48,734 bases of DNA from Candidatus Omnitrophota bacterium (GTDB taxonomy: Bacteria; Omnitrophota; Gorgyraeia; Zapsychrales; Fredricksoniimonadaceae): contig JADFYF010000007.1 of assembly GCA_015233165.1 (NCBI GenBank), positions 1 to 48,734 of the forward strand, read 5' to 3'. The notes beneath the pieces are model-generated. The model ran no database searches. It saw nothing but the letters and a program-made list of their open reading frames with translations, and was not told the DNA's origin. Below, in pieces: positions 34,267 through 43,321 of the stretch (position 1 is its first letter; each line of letters opens with the position of its first letter). Position numbers and translations under genes: made by a program.

Positions 34267-36006
34267 TTATTTTTTTATTTTGTGATAAATGATGGTCATC
34301 AGAAGTTCTACTTTATTTCTGGGTTGATAGTTTAGTTCTCTGCTTTTTAATGCTAAGGCAAAGGCGGTAGGGTAGTTACCTTTGTTTAAGAAATCTTCTG
34401 CTTTAGAGAATAATTCATTGGCTTCTTTTTCCGTTGAACCAAGCAACAGGTAGGCATTGGCATAGGTTGAGGTTTCAATCTGACGCAATAAAAAGGGAGA
34501 TTGGGTAAAATCATGACCGGCAATAAATATCGTACAAGCTGAAGAGGATAGGAGATCGTCTGCAAAGACCCTGTTGTTTGAATTCCATATTCCGTAGCTG
34601 TCGGTGTCAGAATCCACTAGATCCGGATTAAAGTAGTAACTATGGGGATGTGTTTCTAAGATTTCTTGATTTTCCCTATGGGAACTATATCGGTTACCAA
34701 AAAATAAAGCGTAATTTTGACTTAAATATAGGCTCATTGTTTTTGAGTGAGAGGCGATGATGGTACAAGCGGGATATTTTGAATATATTCGTTCCTGAAA
34801 GCTATGGATGTCGTTGGTTAGCATGAAGTATTTGTTGGAACATACTATGCTTTCTCGGATGTTTTCAAGAATAAATAGCACAATAAAGAGGGTAATCATA
34901 ATTTTTAGTCTTTTATTTCCCATCATCTTATCAATATAAAATAGAAAAAAGACGGAACCGCATAGGCCGATTCCTGGGACAAGGTAGTGTAAGGAAAAAT
35001 GTTTTGCGACTATCGTTATTTGTAATAGGACTCCTAGTGCGGCCGCCCATTGGAAACGAATGGTTCGATTAGACCTGTTTTTGATCATTTGAATAGAACT
35101 GTAGATAAAAATTCCTCCAATAGAAAGTACATAGAGCCAGCAGTTATTGAAGATATCTTTAAAAAGATGGGCGAAGAATTCGTGCCAATCAATAATACCT
35201 TGGCTCCCCATACCATAGGCTCCTGTATGGTTGAGGATACCGAGGAGCCACTGTCCCATGACAGGATATTTATAAAGGATCGGCAGGGTCCATAAAATAA
35301 AGGATAGGGAACAGGTTAGGATAAATATAGGCCATCTCTGCCAGGAGAGACAAATTAAAACGGGAAGCAAGAGAGGAAAGAAGTTTATTTTAGTGGCTAA
35401 ACCCAATCCACATATAAATCCTATTAATACAGTAGAGCGGGTTTCTGTTTTTTGTGTCTTTGAAAAGAATAGCCTTAAGAAGGTTAAATTAAAAAGGCTG
35501 GTGATGCCAATTAACAGGAGCTCCGGATTAACGTTGGCAACGATGGGAGGAAAGGGGTCAGGATAACCATAACTTTGAAGGATGGGAAAACTAAGTCCTG
35601 GTAACTGTGTTAGAAAAACAGCAGTCAGGTCTTGGGTCTTATGATAAATATAGGCGCCTAAACAGACAGAAATTAGAAAGGAAAATAAAATCAAGATAAT
35701 ATTAACAACAGATAGATAGAATTCCGGGGTAATAAGCACGTTATTAAGGGTTTGTGCAGAAGAATGGCCAATATTAAGAATTTTGATGATAAAGAAAATT
35801 AAAAGGTGCAGAGGGGTCCCGGGGTGGTCAATGTAGGTTGGAGACATCCCTTTAACCATATGAAGAGCGTTAAAAAGATATTGGTAGCAAGGATCGCAAT
35901 ATTGCCACAAAGGTCCGGCTGTCAATTTAAGGATCACGGAAAGGATTAGTATAATTGCGGGAATTATAAGAATAAAGATTCGACGAGAAAATGTTGGAAA
36001 TGGCAA
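34267..36006 (-). CDS. Polytopic GT-C-like membrane protein with helical tail (paralogue 2), TTG start
   Basis: 579 residues from a TTG at 36006, preceded by AAAAAGGA at good spacing. The frame is open to a TTG at 36120, but the extra 38 residues do not match the paralogue, whereas the 36006 start matches it to within one residue. The same landmarks as the first paralogue: CDPCYQYLFNALHMVKGMSPTYIDHPGTPLH (key CDP, NALHMVKG, HPGTPL), membrane helices, then a TPR-like tail with KEANELFSKAEDFLNKG. The two lie in tandem 46 bases apart, an old duplication. Confidence 0.7.
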   Translation of the reverse strand: MPFPTFSRRIFILIIPAIILILSVILKLTAGPLWQYCDPCYQYLFNALHMVKGMSPTYIDHPGTPLHLLIFFIIKILNIGHSSAQTLNNVLITPEFYLSVVNIILILFSFLISVCLGAYIYHKTQDLTAVFLTQLPGLSFPILQSYGYPDPFPPIVANVNPELLLIGITSLFNLTFLRLFFSKTQKTETRSTVLIGFICGLGLATKINFFPLLLPVLICLSWQRWPIFILTCSLSFILWTLPILYKYPVMGQWLLGILNHTGAYGMGSQGIIDWHEFFAHLFKDIFNNCWLYVLSIGGIFIYSSIQMIKNRSNRTIRFQWAAALGVLLQITIVAKHFSLHYLVPGIGLCGSVFFLFYIDKMMGNKRLKIMITLFIVLFILENIRESIVCSNKYFMLTNDIHSFQERIYSKYPACTIIASHSKTMSLYLSQNYALFFGNRYSSHRENQEILETHPHSYYFNPDLVDSDTDSYGIWNSNNRVFADDLLSSSACTIFIAGHDFTQSPFLLRQIETSTYANAYLLLGSTEKEANELFSKAEDFLNKGNYPTAFALALKSRELNYQPRNKVELLMTIIYHKIKK

Positions 36007-36024
36007 AACAAATTTCCTTTTTGT

Positions 36025-36053
36025 TTGATATGTTTCTAAGTTTGAAATAGTAT
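36025..36053 (+). promoter_or_regulatory. Putative promoter in the divergent region
   Basis: TTGATA (36025-36030) and TAGTAT (36048-36053), 17-base spacer, upstream of the gene at 36124. A TATAAT also occurs at 36051. This AT-rich 117-bp stretch (36007-36123) separates the two divergent genes. Assigned by eye. Confidence 0.35.
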
Positions 36054-36123
36054 AATAAGAAAATTTTATATTTGCATTAACTTTAAATCCAGTTATTCTT
36101 ACCAACCTTGTAGGTTCCAATAC

Positions 36124-37557
36124 ATGGCCATTTCTTTATCTCGGATCAAATTCATCGAACTCTGTTCGTTTATTTTTTTGATTATCCTAGCTTTCTGTTT
36201 TCGAATCCTTCAGATGAATAGGGGTTTTTTCTATGATGAGCTTTTCTTGGTCAATCACGGCTTGCTTTCTCCAGAGGTCTTTCGTTCATATTTCTTAGAG
36301 GACTACTCTACAGCTAATCATATCGGATATACTGTCTTGTCTTTTGGAGTATGCCATTTCTTGGGAATTAAAGAGTGGACGGTACGTTTACCTGCCCTTA
36401 TTTTTGGATTAGGAAGTGTCGTTGTTTTTTGGTTCTGGTTAAAAGAGTACTTTGGAAGATGGACGGCATTTTTAGGAACGCTCTTAATGACCCTATCTCC
36501 AGTATGTGTTATTTGGAGCGCCTCTGGTCGAGGTTATTCTGCCTTCATATTCTTTACGATTCTTTCGACTTCTTTATATTTTCGACTTCTTGAGTATCCA
36601 TCGAAGAAAAAAGCTCTTTCCTTAGGGGTGGTGAATACTATAGGGATTGCGTTTCATTTATTCTTTCTTCCTGTTATATTCGCACAGCTTTGTCATGTCA
36701 TTGTATTGAGTCTTCAGAAAAGAATCCTTCATAAACCTAGGATGGAACATCAATCATTGATTTATGGTTTTTTTTCAGTCCTGGTATCGTTTCTTTTATC
36801 GGCATGTGTCTACATTCCTATTGCTGGAAAATATGTTTTTTCTCAGAGCGGAATTAAAGGGGAGTTTATTTCCAATTTTCCTCTGATGGTTTTAACGGAT
36901 TTTTTATCGTTGGCGTTGATTCCCTTGGGAGTGGTTTGTCTGATATTGATGATCATAGGATTAATGAAGGCTAATGTGCGATTGGCGGGGTGGAGGGTGT
37001 ATGTTTTGTTTTTATTTCTTATACCCATTCCTTTTTGGTTGGCTAATCCTCAATTTTTATCGACACGTTTTTTCGCATTTTTGATTCCTTTTATTTTTTT
37101 AGGGGTAGCCAATGGGATGAGCGTCCTTCCCAGATTAATTCCTGAGAAGTTTCCAAAAGTATTTAAGATTTTATGTGTTGTCGGTGTGTTTGTTACATTA
37201 TGTTCGATAGGGTGGAGTTGGAAAACGAAACCTTCGGATATTGTTGAAGAATATCAAAACACTTATAAGGAATCGGTAACGTTTGCTAAAGAGAATTTTA
37301 ATGGGACGGCGAACTTTTGTTCTATTGGATTAGGAGATAAGTTTTTTCAGTTTTATTCTGACCGGCCAATGAGGAGTTTTAGTACCTTTGGTGATTTCAT
37401 CGCTTTGTATAGTCAGGGTAAAGAAATGGTTTGTTTCGCCTTAATGGGGCCGCCGATGAGTGATGAACATAAGAAGATTTTCTTATTTATGTGGAATAAC
37501 GCTCAAATTAAGACTTTTAATAAGATTTATTTGTTTTACCTTAAAGGGAAATCATAA
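36124..37557 (+). CDS. GT39-like polytopic membrane glycosyltransferase
   Basis: 477 residues, about ten to twelve membrane helices. The first loop has NRGFFYDELFLVNHGLLSPE, with the YDE acid pair at the catalytic position of PMT/ArnT-like enzymes, and later WTVRLPALIFGLGSVVVFW and GRWTAFLGTLLMTLSPVCVIWSASGRGYS (key SPVCVIWSASGRGYS), a common GT39 pattern. The C-terminal 100 residues are periplasmic. Acceptor and donor are unknown. Starts a plus-strand run of five genes (36124-43301). Confidence 0.8.
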   Translation: MAISLSRIKFIELCSFIFLIILAFCFRILQMNRGFFYDELFLVNHGLLSPEVFRSYFLEDYSTANHIGYTVLSFGVCHFLGIKEWTVRLPALIFGLGSVVVFWFWLKEYFGRWTAFLGTLLMTLSPVCVIWSASGRGYSAFIFFTILSTSLYFRLLEYPSKKKALSLGVVNTIGIAFHLFFLPVIFAQLCHVIVLSLQKRILHKPRMEHQSLIYGFFSVLVSFLLSACVYIPIAGKYVFSQSGIKGEFISNFPLMVLTDFLSLALIPLGVVCLILMIIGLMKANVRLAGWRVYVLFLFLIPIPFWLANPQFLSTRFFAFLIPFIFLGVANGMSVLPRLIPEKFPKVFKILCVVGVFVTLCSIGWSWKTKPSDIVEEYQNTYKESVTFAKENFNGTANFCSIGLGDKFFQFYSDRPMRSFSTFGDFIALYSQGKEMVCFALMGPPMSDEHKKIFLFMWNNAQIKTFNKIYLFYLKGKS

Positions 37558-37563
37558 GGATTT

Positions 37564-39255
37564 ATGAAACGAGCGTTGATTATTTGGTCTTTGTTTGTTC
37601 TTTTGATGATTCCCTTGTCTTTTAGTTTATTCCAGGGGGGCTTAATTAGAGGACATGATGCCATGTCGGGATTGATTAGGGTCTTATGTATGGATAAGCA
37701 TTTGATGACCGATGGGCAACTTTTCCCTCGGTGGTTTTCAGAGGTAAACTACGGATATGGTTCTCCCATGTTTAACTTTTACCCTCCTTTCTTCTATCTT
37801 GTTGGGGACCTGTTTCTTAAGGTTTTCCATAATGCCACATTTGCTATCAATATGACCTGTGTTCTATTTTGGGCTGTTTCTGGAATAGGGATGTATTTTT
37901 TTGCCAGAGAGTTTTTTAATTCTAGAAGGGGAGGTCTTTTATCAGCCATCGCGTATATGTATGCGCCTTATCATATTCAGGATTTGTATGATCGAGGAGC
38001 TTTTGCGGAATTCTCCGCTTTTGCCTTCTTTCCGTTGATTCTTTTGTCCTTCTTAAAACTTAGTCAGAAATTTCAAATGCGTTATGTTGTCTTAGGAGTC
38101 CTTGGCGTTTGTGGCTTAAGTCTTACTCATAACGTCATGACGATGATTTTTTTCCCGATAGCTGTGTTTTATATTGTTTTCTTATCATTGCTCAGGAAGA
38201 ATGTCCATCTCCTTTGGGTATCGGCCGCTATGATTGTCCTAGGCTTGATGATGTCTGCTTTTTTCTGGCTTCCAGCCTTCTCTGAGAAGACCTTCTTGAA
38301 TATAATATTTCTATTCTTTTTGCATTATGAATTTCATCAAAGTTTTCTGACGTTAGGACACTTATTGAATACACCCTGGGGCGTGCATCCGACGGATATG
38401 ACAACGTTACCCTATCACATTGGGTTATTTACAGTGATTTTAGCCTTAATGCCTTTGTTTTTTATCGCTAGGGATTTTCAGAAAAGAAGTTCCTTCTATT
38501 GCCAGTATTTGTTCTTTTTTGTGGTGACCCTGATGCTGAGTTTCTTAACCTTGCCTTTATCGCAATCTATTTGGCAAAGCATTATTGCGCTGAGATTTAT
38601 CCAATTTCCTTGGCGATTCCTTGCTGTGATTAGTTTTACAGTATCCTTGATGGCTGGTGGAGCAATGACGGTGATTCAATCTAAGAAGTTAAGCAATGGT
38701 ATTCTTGCAATATCTATCCTTCTCATAATGATCTCGTCGATTAAGTTGCTATATCCTGTAGCGCATGGAGAAATTAATGATAAATCCCTGTATGACAATA
38801 TTTCAGATGTCACCTTCTTAGGAGAGGGGGAGTATACACCTAAATGGATTTATTATCCTCCGACTAAAAGACCTTCTCAGAAATTTCAATTTGTTCAAGG
38901 AATAGGCGAATTCCTAGAGTACAAACAAAACACATCTGTTAATCATTCGGTTAAGGTTATGGCTTTCCAGCCATCCTTAATATGTTTTCATTCGTTTTAT
39001 TTCCCTGGTTGGCGAGCTTTTGTTGATGGTAAGGAAGTGGCTATTGATTCGAGTAATAAATTTGGTTTGATTCTTTTTAGTGTTCCACAAGGAGAGCATC
39101 TGATTAATGTGGTCTTTTCTTCGACTCCTGTTCGTAAGATAGCTGGGATCTTCTCTTGGGCGGGTTTATGTGTATTTATTTCTGGAATAATTATTTATAT
39201 TTTAAGGAAGAGGTTTAAGTATTCAAGCTCACCTCTTAACGAGGTAAAGGCTTAA
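37564..39255 (+). CDS. YfhO/PTPS-related polytopic membrane protein, tandem copy 1
   Basis: 563 residues, about twelve membrane helices. Loop motifs RGHDAMSGLIRVL, NYGYGSPMFNFYPPFFYL and YMYAPYHIQDLYDRGAFAEF resemble the membrane protein family sometimes named 6-pyruvoyl-tetrahydropterin-synthase-related, which is GT-C-like and probably transfers sugars. The C-terminus has a periplasmic beta-rich part with FYFPGWRAFVDGKEV. The name of the family does not imply pterin chemistry. The gene is the first of two tandem paralogues. It follows its neighbour by six bases. Confidence 0.78.
   Translation: MKRALIIWSLFVLLMIPLSFSLFQGGLIRGHDAMSGLIRVLCMDKHLMTDGQLFPRWFSEVNYGYGSPMFNFYPPFFYLVGDLFLKVFHNATFAINMTCVLFWAVSGIGMYFFAREFFNSRRGGLLSAIAYMYAPYHIQDLYDRGAFAEFSAFAFFPLILLSFLKLSQKFQMRYVVLGVLGVCGLSLTHNVMTMIFFPIAVFYIVFLSLLRKNVHLLWVSAAMIVLGLMMSAFFWLPAFSEKTFLNIIFLFFLHYEFHQSFLTLGHLLNTPWGVHPTDMTTLPYHIGLFTVILALMPLFFIARDFQKRSSFYCQYLFFFVVTLMLSFLTLPLSQSIWQSIIALRFIQFPWRFLAVISFTVSLMAGGAMTVIQSKKLSNGILAISILLIMISSIKLLYPVAHGEINDKSLYDNISDVTFLGEGEYTPKWIYYPPTKRPSQKFQFVQGIGEFLEYKQNTSVNHSVKVMAFQPSLICFHSFYFPGWRAFVDGKEVAIDSSNKFGLILFSVPQGEHLINVVFSSTPVRKIAGIFSWAGLCVFISGIIIYILRKRFKYSSSPLNEVKA
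38983..39111 (+). repeat. 129-bp direct-repeat patch, copy 1
   Basis: About 95% identical (six differences) to 40723-40851 in the next gene, encoding the FYFPGWRAFVDGKEVAIDSS segment. The rest of the two genes is much more divergent, which suggests recent conversion. Confidence 0.9.
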
Positions 39256-39297
39256 AAGTGTTTACAGGCGGCTTGTCTTTTAAGAAGAAAGTTTATT

Positions 39298-40977
39298 GTG
39301 TATAGAAAAAATATAATTCAGACTTGGATAGCGGTAGGTATTTTAATAGTTTTGGTATTACCCTTGTGTCATGGTTTGATAGCGAATCATTATTTGATTA
39401 AGGGTCACGATGCTGAAGCTGGTCTGCTAAGGGCGTTGTATGTTAATCAATTTGTCGGAGATGGTCAAATATTGATTCGATGGGCTTCGGACATGAATTG
39501 GGGATATGGCTCTCCAGTTTTTAATTTCTACCCACCATTCTTTTCTGTTATCGCAGTCGTTGTTTCTAAGATAACTCAGAATATGATTGTGGCTATCAAT
39601 TTGGTATGTGTTGCCTTTTGGTTATTTTCAGCTATAGGAATGTATCTTTTCGCAAGAGAACTTTGGGGGCATAGGGGGGGTGTTTTATCTGCGGTAGCTT
39701 ATGTGTATGCACCTTATTTTATCCAGGATCTTTATGTTCGAGGAGCTTTTGCAGAGTTTAGTATTCATGCGTTTTTCCCTTGGATCCTTCTTTCTCTTTA
39801 TAAAATTAATCATAGGGTTCAGAAGCGGTATTTAATCTTAGGGGCAGTGGGTGTGTTTTTGTCTATTTTAACTCACTTTATGAGTATGTTTTTTGTTATC
39901 TTGTTGCTTTTTTATATTGTATTTTTATTCATCTTAAGCAGAAATTCAAAAGGGTTATTTTTAAATTGTTTTATCGTAGGATCGGGGTTAATAATGGCTT
40001 CTTTTTTTTGGCTTCCGGCTACTGTTGAAAGTGTATATTTAAATCTTAACTTCTTAATTACTAAGAGGTATGACGTTCATAACAATTTTATTTCTTTGAT
40101 TCAATTGTTTCGATTCCCTTGGGATAGGAGGACAGATATGGAAGGTGTGTGTCTTCAAATAGGTCTCATTCCTATCTTATTAATAGGGGGGGGCTTTGTA
40201 GGGATGTTTAGAATTTATAAAGAAAATCGGTGGCTAGTTCTTCATTATGTATTCTTTTTAGTTATAGCTTGTGGTGTTTTTTTTCTTACGTTGCCATTTT
40301 CACAAGTGATTTGGGATAGGGTAAGTTTTTTAAAGTTTATTCAATTCCCATGGAGACTTTTGACGATAGGAGTTTTTCTTGTGGCTTTACTATCTGGAAG
40401 CATCATGGTGTGTGTAAAGAATAATTATAAATCTAATTTTATTTTAGTTATTGCTATTGCCTTTATATTCTTATCATCCATGAGATTTTTTTGGGTTGTG
40501 AATTATCAAACACTTGATGAAATTGCTTTTCAAAGAAATCCATTGAATTATATTTTCCTGGGAGAGGGGGAAAGAACGCCTAAATGGGTTGCCATTCCTC
40601 CAACAGTAGCCCCCAGGTATAAATTTCAAATTCTTCAAGGAGGAGGAGAAATCCTTGATTATCATAGGGAAAATGCAATTAGTCATACAGTTCAATTGAT
40701 AGCATATTCAAGATTATTGGTTTGTTTTCATTCATTTTATTTCCCTGGTTGGCGAGCTTTTGTTGATGGTAAGGAAGTAGCTATTGATTCGAGCAATATA
40801 TTTGGTTTGATTTTTTTTAGTGTTCCACAAGGAAAGCATCTGATTAATGTGATTTTTGGTTCTACATGGATTCGTCAAATAGCGAGGGTTATTTCCTGGG
40901 TAGGTTTTGGGATATTCCTGGTTGGAATTTTTCTTAGCCAAAGGATTAAATATCATGAGGGTACAGGGCATGGTTAG
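39298..40977 (+). CDS. YfhO/PTPS-related polytopic membrane protein, tandem copy 2, GTG start
   Basis: 559 residues from a GTG at 39298 with AAGAAG upstream. Same layout as copy 1: IKGHDAEAGLLRALY, NWGYGSPVFNFYPPFFSV, YVYAPYFIQDLYVRGAFAEF, and the periplasmic FYFPGWRAFVDGKEV segment. The upstream stretch 39256-39297 is a 42-base gap without further features. The gene is AT-rich. The two paralogues probably act on the same type of glycan. The 3' end overlaps the GT2 gene. Confidence 0.78.
   Translation: MYRKNIIQTWIAVGILIVLVLPLCHGLIANHYLIKGHDAEAGLLRALYVNQFVGDGQILIRWASDMNWGYGSPVFNFYPPFFSVIAVVVSKITQNMIVAINLVCVAFWLFSAIGMYLFARELWGHRGGVLSAVAYVYAPYFIQDLYVRGAFAEFSIHAFFPWILLSLYKINHRVQKRYLILGAVGVFLSILTHFMSMFFVILLLFYIVFLFILSRNSKGLFLNCFIVGSGLIMASFFWLPATVESVYLNLNFLITKRYDVHNNFISLIQLFRFPWDRRTDMEGVCLQIGLIPILLIGGGFVGMFRIYKENRWLVLHYVFFLVIACGVFFLTLPFSQVIWDRVSFLKFIQFPWRLLTIGVFLVALLSGSIMVCVKNNYKSNFILVIAIAFIFLSSMRFFWVVNYQTLDEIAFQRNPLNYIFLGEGERTPKWVAIPPTVAPRYKFQILQGGGEILDYHRENAISHTVQLIAYSRLLVCFHSFYFPGWRAFVDGKEVAIDSSNIFGLIFFSVPQGKHLINVIFGSTWIRQIARVISWVGFGIFLVGIFLSQRIKYHEGTGHG
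40723..40851 (+). repeat. 129-bp direct-repeat patch, copy 2
   Basis: Partner of 38983-39111: six differences over 129 bases, no gaps. Confidence 0.9.
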
Positions 40978-41698
40978 TATTTCGATCATTATTCCAGCCA
41001 AGGACGAAGAACAGCGTCTACCCGTTTTTCTAACGAAGGTGGTTACGTATTGTAAGAATTCTTCTAATAGTTATGAAATTATTGTTGTGGATGATGGCAG
41101 TAAGGACAAAACGGCTCAGGTGGCTCTTGAATTTCAGAAACAGTTCACATCTTTGAGTGTCCATTCGTTAGAGCGCAATCATGGTAAGGGGTATGCTGTT
41201 AAGCAGGGGTTTTTGCAGGCAGAAGGAGATATTGTTTTGTTTCTTGATGCGGATGGTTCGACGGGGCCTGAGGAAATTGAGAGGTATCTACCTTTATTTG
41301 AACAGGGCAGTGATGTCATTATTGGTTCTAGAGTATTGACGGATGAGAAATCTCAGGTCAAAGCTTTGGCTTATCGTAAATGGATGGGGAATGTTTTTAA
41401 TTTCTTAGTTTCAAGCTTATTAATTAAAGGAATCAGGGATACACAATGCGGTTTTAAAATGTTCCGTAGAGAAGTTGCTAGAAATATCTTTGAAAGGGTG
41501 CATTTGGAAGGTTTTGGCTTTGATCTAGAAGTTTTGTATTTGGCACAGAGACAGGGGTATTCTATCAAGGAAGTTTCTGTTAACTGGACGCATGTCGATG
41601 GTAGTAAGGTTCATATCATCAAAGATTCTCTAAGAATGTTTTATAACATTATTGAAATTAAACGCTGGCATGAACAAGGTTCCAATGAGAATATTTAA
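40970..41698 (+). CDS. GT2 family, DPM1-like glycosyltransferase
   Basis: 242 residues from ATG 40970 (MVSISIIIPAKDEEQRLP); ATG 40955 with AAAGGA upstream is about as plausible. Motifs: IIIPAKDEEQRLPVF, IIVVDDGSKDKTAQVA, HGKGYAVKQGFLQAEG, FLDADGSTGPEEIE (DAD metal site), QCGFKMFRREVA. There is no C-terminal membrane domain. It belongs to the family that makes polyprenyl-phosphate sugars, the likely donor for the GT-C proteins around it. It overlaps both neighbours by a few bases. Confidence 0.88.
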   Translation: MVSISIIIPAKDEEQRLPVFLTKVVTYCKNSSNSYEIIVVDDGSKDKTAQVALEFQKQFTSLSVHSLERNHGKGYAVKQGFLQAEGDIVLFLDADGSTGPEEIERYLPLFEQGSDVIIGSRVLTDEKSQVKALAYRKWMGNVFNFLVSSLLIKGIRDTQCGFKMFRREVARNIFERVHLEGFGFDLEVLYLAQRQGYSIKEVSVNWTHVDGSKVHIIKDSLRMFYNIIEIKRWHEQGSNENI

Positions 41699-43301
41699 TC
41701 AAAAACTTTGGGGAGATGTTTTCTTTTATTTGACCATAGCTTTTGGGGTATATGTTTTTTTACCTCAATTAGACACGTATGGACTCGTGGCCAGCGGTGA
41801 TCAGGGTATTTGTTTATATGCCTTTGATCGAACCTTGCATGGAGAAATGCCCTATAAGGATTATTTGTGGATTTATGGACCACTGTTGCCATTCTATTAT
41901 GCTTTTTTCTTAAAGATCTTTGGCATTAATATGCTCAGTATTTTAAAAGGGCAGGTATTGTTTAAATTTTTGTCAGGGATATTTATTTTCTTAACCTTGC
42001 GTACGTTGTCGTTTTCTTTTATTGGATTTGCAGGGGCTCTTTGGTTCTATGTTTTTAGGCACAATTTCTTTTATACATATAATCACGACGGTGGAATTTT
42101 TGTTCTTACGATATTTCTTTGGATGATAGCTAGTTATATTCGCTATCAAAGAAACGGATATCTTTGGCTAGCGCTTTTTTGTGCCTTTATTTTAGCGTTA
42201 ATTAAGATTAATATCGGCGCAGTCGCTGGGGGTGTTCTTCTTCTTACAGTTATCCTTACAGATTTTCTTCAGGGGATTAAGTGGGCCCCTGGCAAAAAGA
42301 AATTCTATATTGCCGCCATTGGGATTCTGCCTATAACTGTTGCGGCTATTTATAGTTTTCTTTTAAGAGGGCTCTCGTGGGTAGAAATTAACCAGTGTTT
42401 GCCTTATTTCGGAGCCTATCAGCCTTACCATATCAGTCTTTTTGCGGCTGTTGTGAATCGATTCCTACGTCTATTAAGAGATGTTTTGACTGATCCCAGG
42501 CAATTGTTTTTTACAATGACCGTTATCTTTTCTTTTGTTCGCACTATTCAAATGATAAGAAACAAACAATCTTCACTTAAAGAGCGTAATATGGCTATCT
42601 TGATAGTGGTTATTTTTGGTGTCTATTATGCCCTTAATTTGCATGAATACTTAATGAGTGGAGTATGGTATCGAGGGTATTGGACAGAACCCGTGGGTAT
42701 TGTATGGATGTTTTCTGTGATTGCCATGGGTTTAAAGAGGTTTAATGGGATCATAAGAGGGGTAATTGTTGGTATCATAGTGCTTATTGCTGTTGTGTCT
42801 CAAGGGGCTAATACCAAGGAGGTTAAAGATATCCATAGAACCGAACATTATATGGATGACCCCAGGGCAAAGATTTTTATTCAGAATGATGCGGATTGGA
42901 TAAAAACCGTCCAGGATACGACCGGATTTCTTAACCTGATTTTGGCTCCTAATGAAACTTTTTTTGCCTTCCCCTACGATCCTCTATATTACTATTTGGC
43001 AAATCGTAAGAGTCCGACGAGATTATTAAACTTTATTGAGATGAATCATGTTACTTCCCAGCAAGAGGTCGGAATTATTCAGGACCTTGAAAGAAATCAT
43101 GTTAACTTTATTCTTTTGACCAATCGTATTCGTTCTCATGCCTCTGACATCGGTTATTTTGGAGTGACGTATTCTCGGATTTTAGCAAAATATATGGCAG
43201 AGAAATTTGTTCCTGTTAAGTCATTTGGAAATTGGGACAATGAAGGAGGGTATCAGGCTAGTCATGCCACTTTAATATTAAGAAGAAAGGAACCGTTATA
43301 A
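41685..43301 (+). CDS. Polytopic GT39-like membrane glycosyltransferase
   Basis: 538 residues from ATG 41685, with AAGG upstream; ATG 41670 or 41652 would add 5 or 11 residues. About ten to twelve membrane helices. The first loop (ASGDQGICLYAFDRTLHGEM, then PYKDYLWIYGPLLPF) fits GT39-type proteins, with an Asp in GDQG and in YKDY. A C-terminal soluble part includes DPRAKIFIQNDADWIKTVQD. Nineteen bases separate its stop from the converging minus-strand gene. No terminator hairpin is obvious between them. Confidence 0.78.
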   Translation: MRIFNQKLWGDVFFYLTIAFGVYVFLPQLDTYGLVASGDQGICLYAFDRTLHGEMPYKDYLWIYGPLLPFYYAFFLKIFGINMLSILKGQVLFKFLSGIFIFLTLRTLSFSFIGFAGALWFYVFRHNFFYTYNHDGGIFVLTIFLWMIASYIRYQRNGYLWLALFCAFILALIKINIGAVAGGVLLLTVILTDFLQGIKWAPGKKKFYIAAIGILPITVAAIYSFLLRGLSWVEINQCLPYFGAYQPYHISLFAAVVNRFLRLLRDVLTDPRQLFFTMTVIFSFVRTIQMIRNKQSSLKERNMAILIVVIFGVYYALNLHEYLMSGVWYRGYWTEPVGIVWMFSVIAMGLKRFNGIIRGVIVGIIVLIAVVSQGANTKEVKDIHRTEHYMDDPRAKIFIQNDADWIKTVQDTTGFLNLILAPNETFFAFPYDPLYYYLANRKSPTRLLNFIEMNHVTSQQEVGIIQDLERNHVNFILLTNRIRSHASDIGYFGVTYSRILAKYMAEKFVPVKSFGNWDNEGGYQASHATLILRRKEPL

Positions 43302-43321
43302 AGTAATAATGAAAAAGGATT

